Source: Gammaproteobacteria bacterium | GTDB lineage: Bacteria; Pseudomonadota; Gammaproteobacteria; Chromatiales; Chromatiaceae | Assembly (NCBI GenBank): GCA_024644505.1 | Contig: JAHEHQ010000162.1 | Location: 1-6,144, forward strand | Direction: 5' to 3' | DNA length: 6,144 nt | In this document: positions 1 to 5,782 of the stretch, piece after piece | How positions within the stretch are numbered: position 1 is the first letter of the stretch | How the letters are laid out: the number at the start of each line of letters is the position of its first letter | Made by a program: the position numbers and the translations under genes | Notes under the pieces: generated by a model | The model's input: the letters and a program-made list of their open reading frames with translations, nothing else | Database searches by the model: none | What the model was told of the DNA's origin: nothing

Positions 1-38
1 TCTTTCCCGGTGATTTTTTTCTTGGATCTGAAATACCC

Positions 39-88
39 GTAGCCTTCTCCAGTAACCCCGCGTTTCGCTGCGCTCTACGCAGGCTACA
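39..88 (-). repeat. Short palindromic intergenic repeat downstream of degS
   Basis: The minus strand from 87 to 56 reads GTAGCC-TGCGTAGAGCGCAGCG-AAACGCGGGG. CCTGCGT (83-77) can pair with ACGCGGG (63-57) through one G-U pair around a loop containing AGAGCGCAGCG. An outer pair, GTAGCC at 39-44 and GGCTAC at 82-87, offers an alternative longer stem. The AGAGCGCAGCGAAAC core resembles a palindromic intergenic repeat common in proteobacteria, recalled as GTAGGTTGGGT-AGAGCGCAGCGAAACCC; I recognise it by eye only. No T-run follows on the minus strand, so it is not a standard intrinsic terminator for degS, although it could protect the 3' end of the message. Confidence 0.5.
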
Positions 89-111
89 GGCTGAAACCTC
101 GGCGATCGGCG

Positions 112-1272
112 CTATCTTTCTAATTTCGGGCTTCCCGGTCTCTCGATGATTCGGGCTTCGAGCTTCAAGGGACGGTCACCTCGCCAACCCCGGATCTGCA
201 CCATGGAACCCGGGGCAAGGCCGGAGATGATGGCCAGGATCTCCTGGGTGCTCCCGGGAACCCGGTTGTCGATCTGGGTGATGATGTCACCCGGTTCCAG
301 ACCCGCGAGATCGGCGGGACCGCCCTGCAGCACCCCGGATACCAGCACGCCCCTGATTTCGTGGAGCCCGAAGGATTCCGCCAGCTCCGGTGTGATGTCC
401 TGGCCGGCAACCCCGAGCCAGCCCCTCACCACGCGCCCCTGGCTCAGGATCTGGTTCATCACCCCTTTCGCCAGGGCCACGGGTATGGCGAATCCGATGC
501 CGTGAGAACTGCCGGTCTGGGAGAAAATGGCGGTGTTGATCCCCACCAATTCACCGTAGGCGTTGATCAATGCGCCCCCGGAGTTGCCCGGATTGATGGC
601 GGCATCAGTCTGGATGAAGTTCTCGAAGGTGTTGATACCAAGCTGGCTTCGGCCGGTGGCGCCGACGATTCCCATGGTAACCGTCTGTCCCACCCCAAAG
701 GGATTGCCTATCGCCAGGACCACGTCCCCAACCCTGAGATGATCCGAGTCGCCCACCGTGATTACGGGCAGATCCTCTGCATCCGCCTCCACCCTGACCA
801 CGGCCAGATCCGTGTCGGGATCGGTTCCCGCAACCTGTGCATCGAGAGATGTTCCGTTTTGAAGGACTACGCGTATCTCATCCGCCCCGGCGATCACGTG
901 ATGATTCGTGAGTATGAATCCCTCGTCACTGATAACCACGCCTGAACCGAGGCTGTTGAGAAGCTTTTTGCGGGGCACCGAGGAGAACTGATCTCCAAAG
1001 AAATGCTTGAAAAGGGGGCTGTCGAAAAGGCTGTCTCTTTTTTCCACGCCCACCTTGGTGGCGTAGATGTTGACTACCGAAGGCGTTGCCTTTTCCACTG
1101 CCTCGGCATAGGAGACGGGGCCGGTCTGGGGTGCGCCGAAGCGTTTAACGATGGATGGCTCCGGTCGGGGCCGCGGGTCCGGGGGGGTCATCAGGTTGAG
1201 GGTCAGAATGGCTGCTGCCAGTCCGGCGGTGATCGAGATAATGGCGAAAGAGGCAAATCGGGGCAGTTTCAT
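112..1272 (-). CDS. degS: DegS/AlgW-type membrane-anchored periplasmic serine protease
   Basis: This is a trypsin-like HtrA-family protease of 386 residues. An uncleaved N-terminal membrane anchor (about residues 7-28) is followed by a Pro-rich linker, the protease domain (about 55-275) and one PDZ domain (about 283-375). The catalytic triad is visible: H125 in TNHHVI, D155 in TDLAV and S231 in GNSGGAL. A single PDZ and a membrane anchor separate it from DegP/MucD, which are soluble and have two PDZ domains. In this family the PDZ senses misfolded outer-membrane proteins, and the protease makes the first cut in the RseA/MucA-type anti-sigma factor. The segment between the first strand and GSGVV (about residues 74-107) is longer than in E. 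coli DegS, and the total length is nearer Pseudomonas AlgW. It stops with TAG and diverges from the Nif3-like gene. A purine-rich GAAGAAG lies directly before the ATG, a weak and close ribosome site. The family call is near certain; DegS versus AlgW naming is a matter of convention. Confidence 0.95.
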   Translation of the reverse strand: MKLPRFASFAIISITAGLAAAILTLNLMTPPDPRPRPEPSIVKRFGAPQTGPVSYAEAVEKATPSVVNIYATKVGVEKRDSLFDSPLFKHFFGDQFSSVPRKKLLNSLGSGVVISDEGFILTNHHVIAGADEIRVVLQNGTSLDAQVAGTDPDTDLAVVRVEADAEDLPVITVGDSDHLRVGDVVLAIGNPFGVGQTVTMGIVGATGRSQLGINTFENFIQTDAAINPGNSGGALINAYGELVGINTAIFSQTGSSHGIGFAIPVALAKGVMNQILSQGRVVRGWLGVAGQDITPELAESFGLHEIRGVLVSGVLQGGPADLAGLEPGDIITQIDNRVPGSTQEILAIISGLAPGSMVQIRGWRGDRPLKLEARIIERPGSPKLER

Positions 1273-1304
1273 CTTCTTCGGGATCTAACACGGTGGTGGG
1301 GGTG

Positions 1305-1310
1305 ATTATC
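1305..1310 (-). promoter_or_regulatory. Candidate -10 element for degS
   Basis: The minus strand reads GATAAT here, five of six matches to TATAAT, about 33 bases before the degS start. No convincing -35 box is seen at 16-18 bases. The hexamer lies in the loop of an 11-base-spaced inverted repeat, GGGGTG (1299-1304) and CACCCC (1316-1321), which could be an operator. This is a guess from sequence alone. Confidence 0.27.
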
Positions 1311-1373
1311 AAAGCCACCCCAATCGCGATAACCTAACATATCTGACATGGTGGCATTCAACACATCACCCGC

Positions 1374-1379
1374 GGGGAG
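1374..1379 (+). promoter_or_regulatory. Ribosome binding site of the Nif3-like gene
   Basis: GGGGAG lies eight bases before the ATG at 1388. It supports that start, which also gives the expected N-terminus for the family. Confidence 0.65.
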
Positions 1380-1387
1380 CCCTTTCA

Positions 1388-2146
1388 ATGATCCAAACCG
1401 GAACTCTGGAAACCTATTGCGATGAGCTGTTGAATGCCACGGCATTCGACGACTACTGTCCAAACGGTCTGCAGGTGGATGCCGGCACTGTGGAAATCAA
1501 CAGGATCGTGTCCGGGGTGACCGCCAGCGCGGCGCTTATCGAGGCGGCGGCGGCAGCGGGCGCCGACCTGTTGCTGGTACACCATGGCTATTTCTGGAAG
1601 GGTGAAGGGGCGACGCTGACCGGCATCAAGGGGCAGAGGGTGCGCCTGCTCATGCGGGAAGGCATCAATCTGCTGGCCTATCATCTACCGCTGGATGCCC
1701 ACCCCGAGCTTGGTAACAATCGTACCCTGGGGGATCGCCTGGCGTTTACCGGTGCGGCGGCGCTACCCGGATCGGGAGGCTTGATCTGGACAGCCGAATT
1801 GCCTGGGGGCCTAACGCCAGCCGCCCTGTCCAGCCGCATAACCGATGCCCTGGGGAGGGAACCCACGCACATAGCGGGCGGGCGGACGGGGGGCATTAGA
1901 CGTATCGGATGGTGCACCGGGGCCGCCCAGGGCTATCTGGAGCAGGCTGCCGGGGCGGGCATGGATGCCTTCATCAGCGGCGAGATCTCCGAGCAAACGG
2001 TCCATCTGGCGCGGGAATGGGGTATTCACTATTTCGCGGCGGGCCATCACGCCACCGAGCGGTTCGGGGTTCAGGCACTCGGGGAGCACCTCGAGAAAAA
2101 GTTCGGCCTTCATCATCAGTTCATCGAGATCCCCAATCCGGTATGA
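1388..2146 (+). CDS. ybgI: Nif3/YbgI-family dinuclear metal protein (GTP cyclohydrolase I type 2 homologue)
   Basis: The 252-residue protein is close to the length of E. coli YbgI. Family landmarks appear in order: DYCPNGLQV (22-30), LLVHHG with H65 and H66, YHLPLDAH (98-105) with D103, SGEISEQ (197-203), and GHHATERFG (219-227) with H220 and E224. By analogy with YbgI, H65, H66, D103, H220 and E224 are the likely ligands of a two-metal site in a toroidal hexamer. The family is widely labelled a GTP cyclohydrolase I homologue, but its cellular role is not settled; proposals include metal-dependent hydrolase activity and metal chaperoning. There is an Ala-rich stretch at 51-59 within a helix. 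The gene diverges from degS, and a Nif3 homologue beside algW is also known in Pseudomonas, so the pairing is conserved. The 273-base gap to petA suggests it is not part of the bc1 operon. The family is sure, the function open. Confidence 0.93.
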   Translation: MIQTGTLETYCDELLNATAFDDYCPNGLQVDAGTVEINRIVSGVTASAALIEAAAAAGADLLLVHHGYFWKGEGATLTGIKGQRVRLLMREGINLLAYHLPLDAHPELGNNRTLGDRLAFTGAAALPGSGGLIWTAELPGGLTPAALSSRITDALGREPTHIAGGRTGGIRRIGWCTGAAQGYLEQAAGAGMDAFISGEISEQTVHLAREWGIHYFAAGHHATERFGVQALGEHLEKKFGLHHQFIEIPNPV

Positions 2147-2276
2147 CTGTGCGGTTGCCTGAATTCCCATTGCCGATATAACAGCGCCGATCCGCGTGAT
2201 GCCGTCTTGATTCGCGGGGGAAATCTCATTGACGGGTTCTCATGGCGCGAAAATCCGCGTTGAGACTGGGCAAATC

Positions 2277-2305
2277 TTGACCTTGCGCAGTGCATGTTAG
2301 AGAAT
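2277..2305 (+). promoter_or_regulatory. Candidate promoter for petABC
   Basis: TTGACC (2277-2282; five of six to TTGACA) is followed after exactly 17 bases by GAGAAT (2300-2305; four of six to TATAAT). Transcription would start near 2312 and leave a leader of about 108 bases. The -10 box is poor and this is the best of several weak candidates, so confidence is low. Confidence 0.27.
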
Positions 2306-2377
2306 CAGCGGTCTATTGTAGTGAGTAAATTCAGCATATTCTGATTTTGCATTTGACCGGGCTTTCGGGTCTGCCAA

Positions 2378-2398
2378 ATGGGATCAGAACTGTCCCAT
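2378..2398 (+). repeat. Inverted repeat ATGGGA/TCCCAT upstream of petA
   Basis: Perfect 6-base arms at 2378-2383 and 2393-2398 flank a 9-base spacer. The 19 bases at 2380-2398, GGGATCAGAACTGTCCCAT, recur at 5764-5782 before sspB with two mismatches. It could be an operator, a leader hairpin or a relic of a dispersed palindromic repeat; the sequence does not decide. Confidence 0.45.
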
Positions 2399-2419
2399 CC
2401 GATTCCGGGGATCTTTAGC

Positions 2420-3013
2420 ATGAGCGCAGGTGAAGTGGATCTGAAAAAGCGGCGGTTGTTGACCGCCGCCACGGGTGTGGTCGGCGCCGTTGGCGCCGGT
2501 TATGTGGTTTATCCTTTTCTCGCCTCCTGGGCTCCCAGTGAGAAAGCCAAAGCAGCCGGAGCGCCGGTGGAGGCGGATATCAGCAAGCTCGAGCCGGGGC
2601 AGTTGCTGCGTGTCAAGTGGCGGGGGAAGCCGGTCTGGATAGTGCGCCGCACCGAGCAGAATATCCAGGACCTCTCAACCCTCGACCCGATATTGGCGGA
2701 CCCCAATTCGGAGATGCCCCAGCAGCCGGAATACGCCAAGAATCCCCAGCGCTCGATCAAGCCCGAGTATCTGGTGGCCATCGGTATCTGCACCCACCTG
2801 GGCTGTTCGCCGACGTTCAGACCCGAAGTTGCGCCGGTTGATCTGGGACCGGATTGGAAGGGCGGGTTTTTCTGTCCCTGTCACGGTTCGCGATTTGATC
2901 TGGCAGCCAGGGTCTACAGCGGCGTCCCGGCACCGACGAACCTGGTTATTCCACCGCATCAGTACCTTTCAGATGCCAAGATCCTGATCGGTGAAGACGG
3001 AGGTGCCGCCTGA
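2420..3013 (+). CDS. petA: Ubiquinol-cytochrome c reductase, Rieske iron-sulfur subunit
   Basis: This is the Rieske [2Fe-2S] subunit of the bc1 complex, which takes the first electron from ubiquinol at the Qo site and passes it to cytochrome c1. With the ATG at 2420 it has 197 residues. The N-terminus has a KKRRLL twin-arginine-type motif (9-14), then an uncleaved transmembrane anchor (about 13-34), consistent with Tat export of the folded cluster domain. Cluster box 1 is CTHLGC (124-129) and box 2 is CPCHGS (152-157). By family rules C124, H126, C152 and H155 bind the cluster, and C129 and C154 form the disulfide. I chose 2420 over the in-frame ATG at 2378 because GGGGA (2407-2411) sits eight bases before it, 2378 has no ribosome site, and MSAGEVDLKKRR is a typical start for gammaproteobacterial PetA. 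Its TGA overlaps the petB ATG by one base. Confidence 0.96.
   Translation: MSAGEVDLKKRRLLTAATGVVGAVGAGYVVYPFLASWAPSEKAKAAGAPVEADISKLEPGQLLRVKWRGKPVWIVRRTEQNIQDLSTLDPILADPNSEMPQQPEYAKNPQRSIKPEYLVAIGICTHLGCSPTFRPEVAPVDLGPDWKGGFFCPCHGSRFDLAARVYSGVPAPTNLVIPPHQYLSDAKILIGEDGGAA
2999..3004 (+). promoter_or_regulatory. Strong ribosome binding site of petB
   Basis: GGAGGT lies eight bases before the petB ATG and inside the last codons of petA. It fixes the start at 3013 among several nearby Met codons (residues 1, 3, 4 and 7). Confidence 0.75.
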
Positions 3014-4254
3014 TGAGCATGATGAAGAGCATGGTCGACTGGATCGACGAACGCTACCCGTTGACCAAGGTGTGGAATGAACACTTTGCACAATATTACG
3101 CACCCAAGAACTTCAATTTCTGGTACTTCATGGGCTCGCTGGCCATGCTGGTGCTGGTAAACCAGATCCTGACCGGCGTCTGGCTGGCCATGATGTACAA
3201 ACCGGATGCCAACCTTGCCTTTGGATCCGTGGAGTACATCATGCGGGACGTGGACTGGGGCTGGCTGATCCGCTACATGCATTCCACCGGCGCCTCGGCA
3301 TTTTTCGTGGTGATTTATCTGCACATGTTCCGGGGACTTATCTACGGGTCCTACCGCAAGCCCAGGGAACTGCTGTGGATCATCGGTGTGATCATTTACG
3401 TGGTGATGATGGCAACCGCCTTTATGGGTTATCTGCTGCCCTGGGGACAGATGTCCTACTGGGGTGCCCAGGTGATCATCAACCTGTTTTCTGCTGTTCC
3501 GGTTGTTGGCGAGGAATTGGGCGTCTGGATCCGTGGTGACTACGTGGTATCCGATGTAACGCTCAACCGTTTCTTCTCGCTCCACTACCTGCTTCCGTTC
3601 CTGCTCGCAGGGATCGTATTCGTACACATCATCGCATTACACAAGGTGGGGTCGAACAACCCGGATGGCGTCGAGATCAAGAAGGGCCCGAAGGGCAACA
3701 AGTGGAGCGAAACGGCTCCCGCGGACGGTATCCCCTTCCATCCCTACTATTCGGTAAAGGATATTGCCGGGGTGGCCGGGTTCCTTTTCCTTTTCGCGGC
3801 GGTGGTGTTTTTTGCACCTGAGATGGGCGGTTACTTTATCGAGCATCCCAACTTCGAGCCGGCCAACCCCCTCAAGACACCCGAGCACATCGCGCCGGTC
3901 TGGTATTTCACTCCCTTCTACGCCATCCTCCGCGCGGTGCCGTCCATGGCGGGCTCGGCCTTTCCGGGTGTGCTGGCCATGGGAGCCTCCATCGTGCTGC
4001 TGTTTTTCCTGCCCTGGCTGGATCGCAGCCCGGTGAATTCGATCCGCTACAAAGGCCCGATCGTAAAGACCGCAATAGGAATCTTCGTCGTCGTGTTCGT
4101 GGTACTCGGCTGGCTCGGTACCCAGCCGGCCACTGAGCTATTGACGCTGCTGGCCCAGATTTGCACCGCCCTCTATTTTGCATTCTTTCTGCTCATGCCC
4201 ATCTATACCAAGATGGACAAGACCAAGCCTGTTCCTGAGAGGGTGACCAAATGA
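3013..4254 (+). CDS. petB: Ubiquinol-cytochrome c reductase, cytochrome b subunit
   Basis: This is a full-length, fused cytochrome b of 413 residues, the membrane core of the bc1 complex. It carries haems bL and bH and forms the Qo and Qi quinone sites. Eight transmembrane helices can be placed at about 36-61, 84-111, 121-145, 185-209, 250-272, 316-335, 350-370 and 376-398. The haem ligand pairs are H90/H104 in helix B and H191/H205 in helix D. The spacing of 14 in both helices is the bc1 pattern, not the b6f pattern. GYLLPWGQMSYWGAQVI (139-155) is the conserved end of helix C. The Qo motif, PEWY in mitochondria and alphaproteobacteria, reads PVWY here (295-298), so the Glu is replaced by Val. 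The start overlaps the petA stop (TGATG) and the end overlaps petC (ATGA), which implies coupled translation and subunit balance. Confidence 0.98.
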   Translation: MSMMKSMVDWIDERYPLTKVWNEHFAQYYAPKNFNFWYFMGSLAMLVLVNQILTGVWLAMMYKPDANLAFGSVEYIMRDVDWGWLIRYMHSTGASAFFVVIYLHMFRGLIYGSYRKPRELLWIIGVIIYVVMMATAFMGYLLPWGQMSYWGAQVIINLFSAVPVVGEELGVWIRGDYVVSDVTLNRFFSLHYLLPFLLAGIVFVHIIALHKVGSNNPDGVEIKKGPKGNKWSETAPADGIPFHPYYSVKDIAGVAGFLFLFAAVVFFAPEMGGYFIEHPNFEPANPLKTPEHIAPVWYFTPFYAILRAVPSMAGSAFPGVLAMGASIVLLFFLPWLDRSPVNSIRYKGPIVKTAIGIFVVVFVVLGWLGTQPATELLTLLAQICTALYFAFFLLMPIYTKMDKTKPVPERVTK

Positions 4255-4976
4255 AAAAGCTGTTTTTTGCATTTCTGCTGGCTGCGGCTCCGGTGCTCGG
4301 TTTTGCCGCCGGAGGCGGCGCCCATCTGGACGATGCGGATATCGACGTAAGCGACCAGGAATCCCTGCAGCGGGGCGCCAGGATTTTCGTCAACTACTGC
4401 CTTAGCTGCCATTCGGCCCAGTATCAGCGTTACAATCGCACTGCACGGGATCTGGGCTTGACCGAAGATGAGGTTAAGGAAAACCTGATGTTCACCACCG
4501 ACAAGATCGGCGATACCATGACCATAGCCATGAAGCCCGTGGACGCAGCGGCCTGGTTTGGGGTGGCACCTCCTGATCTGAGCGTGATCGCCCGGGCCCG
4601 GGGTGTGGACTGGCTCTACACCTATCTTCGCAGTTTCTATATCGACGAGGCCCGTCCGTTCGGCGTCAACAATATCGTGTTTCCCGACGTCGGGATGCCC
4701 CATGTCCTCTGGGAACTGCAGGGCATGCAGAAGGCGGTGTTCGCCGAGGAAGACGGTCAGAAGGTATTCAAAAAGTTCGAGCAGGTGACCCCCGGTACCA
4801 TGAGTGCGGCGGAGTTTGATGATGCCATGCTTGATCTGACGGCTTTTCTCAGCTACATCGGTGAACCCATCCAGACCGAGCGCAAGCGGATCGGCATGTG
4901 GGTGTTGTCGTTCATCGCCGTGTTCTTCGTCCTTGCCTATCTGCTAAAGAAGGAGTATTGGAAGGACGTTCACTGA
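4251..4976 (+). CDS. petC: Ubiquinol-cytochrome c reductase, cytochrome c1 subunit
   Basis: Cytochrome c1 accepts electrons from the Rieske centre and passes them to a soluble or membrane cytochrome c in the periplasm. The 241-residue precursor has a Sec signal peptide (1 to about 20, KK then a hydrophobic core, with probable cleavage near GFAA-GGG). It has a single c-type haem site CLSCH (50-54), with H54 as proximal ligand. M149 in FPDVGMPHVLWEL is the likely sixth ligand. A C-terminal membrane anchor spans about 213-231 and ends in the positively charged tail KKEYWKDVH, so the haem domain faces the periplasm. GVAPPDLS (104-111) is another conserved c1 segment. The start overlaps the petB stop by four bases, with a GAGAGGG ribosome site seven to eight bases upstream. 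A strong terminator 26 bases after the stop ends the operon. Confidence 0.97.
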   Translation: MKKLFFAFLLAAAPVLGFAAGGGAHLDDADIDVSDQESLQRGARIFVNYCLSCHSAQYQRYNRTARDLGLTEDEVKENLMFTTDKIGDTMTIAMKPVDAAAWFGVAPPDLSVIARARGVDWLYTYLRSFYIDEARPFGVNNIVFPDVGMPHVLWELQGMQKAVFAEEDGQKVFKKFEQVTPGTMSAAEFDDAMLDLTAFLSYIGEPIQTERKRIGMWVLSFIAVFFVLAYLLKKEYWKDVH

Positions 4977-5001
4977 ATCGGAAATCGGTAACCGAAAAAC
5001 G

Positions 5002-5044
5002 GGGGTGCACGGTTTAGGGTATACTGTGCACCCCTTTTTCTTTT
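5002..5044 (+). terminator. Rho-independent terminator of petABC
   Basis: A perfect 9-base stem, GGGGTGCAC (5002-5010) and GTGCACCCC (5026-5034), is followed by TTTTTCTTTT. The stem can grow inward by three pairs (GGT with ACT, one G-U), leaving a 9-base loop. It lies 26 bases after the petC stop and should separate the bc1 operon from sspAB. Confidence 0.93.
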
Positions 5045-5068
5045 GTCCGGGGCGAGGGGCGGATGGTG

Positions 5069-5074
5069 TATTAT
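5069..5074 (+). promoter_or_regulatory. Candidate -10 element for sspA
   Basis: TATTAT matches TATAAT at five of six positions and lies between the petC terminator and sspA, giving a start near 5081 and a leader of about 47 bases. No good -35 box is at the right distance; TTGTCC at 5043-5048 is 20 bases away, which is too far. A promoter is expected here because the terminator blocks readthrough, but its exact place is uncertain. Confidence 0.28.
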
Positions 5075-5114
5075 GCTCTGGCGTTTAACCGGCGTTTTTT
5101 CTAAAAATAATTCT

Positions 5115-5118
5115 GGAG
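5115..5118 (+). promoter_or_regulatory. Ribosome binding site of sspA
   Basis: GGAG lies nine bases before the ATG at 5128. This start gives MAVVANKRSVM, which matches the E. coli SspA N-terminus almost exactly. Confidence 0.6.
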
Positions 5119-5127
5119 TGGCTTTGT

Positions 5128-5751
5128 ATGGCGGTGGTTGCAAACAAGAGATCTGTAATGACCATGTTCTCCGATCCAAGGAGTCCCTACAGTCATCGTG
5201 TGCGCATGGTTCTTGCGGAAAAAAGTATCACTGTTGAAATCGTTGACATGGACCCGACGGATCTCTCGGGCGATATCATGGACCTGAACCCCTACGGGAC
5301 CCTGCCGACCCTGGTGGACCGGGATTTGGTGCTGTTCGAATCCCGTATCATCATGGAGTATCTCGACGAACGTTTTCCTCACCCGCCGTTGCTGCCGGTG
5401 GACCCTGTATCCCGGGCCACGTCCCGCCTGTTCATGCACCGGGTTGATCAGGACTGGTACAGTCTGATGGATCAGATATTCAAGGGCGGCAAACCCGCCA
5501 CGAAGGCGCGCAAGGAGTTGCGTGAAGCCCTGACGGCATCGGCGCCGATATTTGCCGCCAAGCCCTTTTTCATGAGCACTGAGTTTACCCTGGTTGATTG
5601 TTCCATCGCTCCCCTGCTCTGGAGGCTTCCAACCCTGGGTGTTGAACTCCCGAGTCAGGCCAAAGCCGTCGAGGAGTATGGTAAGCGGATGTTCGAACGC
5701 ACCTCTTTCCAGGAAGGGTTGACGGAATCCGAACGGGATATGCGGGACTGA
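5128..5751 (+). CDS. sspA: Stringent starvation protein A
   Basis: SspA has a glutathione transferase fold but binds RNA polymerase and alters sigma-70 transcription under starvation and acid stress. The 207-residue protein has an N-terminal thioredoxin-like domain (about 9-85) and a C-terminal helical domain (about 95-207). Close matches to E. coli SspA include ANKRSVMT (5-12), ESRIIMEYLDERFPHPPL (71-88) and PLLWRLP (162-168). The surface FPHP motif (83-86) sits at the same residue numbers as the P84-H85-P86 pocket needed for activity in E. coli. As in known SspA, no obvious catalytic Tyr, Ser or Cys for glutathione is seen near the N-terminus, so an enzyme role is unlikely. It is a few residues shorter than E. 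coli SspA (212 residues), at the C-terminus. sspB follows after 29 bases and the two are very probably cotranscribed. Confidence 0.97.
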   Translation: MAVVANKRSVMTMFSDPRSPYSHRVRMVLAEKSITVEIVDMDPTDLSGDIMDLNPYGTLPTLVDRDLVLFESRIIMEYLDERFPHPPLLPVDPVSRATSRLFMHRVDQDWYSLMDQIFKGGKPATKARKELREALTASAPIFAAKPFFMSTEFTLVDCSIAPLLWRLPTLGVELPSQAKAVEEYGKRMFERTSFQEGLTESERDMRD

Positions 5752-5763
5752 CCCCATACGCAA

Positions 5764-5782
5764 GGGATCGAAACTGTCCCAT
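5764..5782 (+). repeat. Second copy of the 19-base motif, over the sspB start
   Basis: GGGATCGAAACTGTCCCAT matches 17 of 19 bases of 2380-2398. GGGA (5764-5767) and TCCC (5777-5780) can form a small hairpin just before the sspB ATG. The only Shine-Dalgarno-like run, AAGGGA (5762-5767), overlaps its left arm. Confidence 0.4.

Larger units (their letters stand above)
2147..2419 (+). other. Intergenic region between the Nif3-like gene and petA
   Basis: This 273-base spacer contains no credible gene and no clear terminator for the upstream gene. CCGCG at about 2192 can pair with CGCGG at about 2213, but without a T-run. It holds a weak sigma-70-like candidate promoter (2277-2305), a small bulged hairpin (2355-2371) and an inverted repeat ATGGGA/TCCCAT (2378-2398). 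It is more AT-rich from about 2290 to 2355, as expected of a promoter region, so the transcript for petABC most likely starts here. Confidence 0.6.

Noticed and set aside
11..20. T7 run at the left edge as a possible plus-strand terminator
   Set aside because: No GC-rich stem is visible before it inside the window; a stem could lie to the left, but that cannot be seen.
361..945. A long plus-strand open frame of 194 codons opposite degS
   Set aside because: It lies antisense to a protease with an intact catalytic triad, has no recognisable domain, and is explained by GC-rich codon bias on the other strand.
2353..2381. TTGACC at 2353-2358 as a -35 box for petA
   Set aside because: At 17 bases downstream there is only AAATGG, not a -10 box, and TTGACC overlaps a small hairpin instead.
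2959..3627. A minus-strand open frame of 222 codons opposite petB
   Set aside because: It is antisense to a fully conserved cytochrome b. Its richness in His and Gln reflects the complement of petB codons, not a protein family.
4203..4703. A minus-strand open frame of 166 codons opposite petC
   Set aside because: It is antisense to cytochrome c1, including the haem site, with no ribosome site or domain that I can support.
5106..5111. AATAAT as an sspA -10 box
   Set aside because: Transcription would start at about the ribosome site itself, leaving too little leader for GGAG at 5115-5118 to work.
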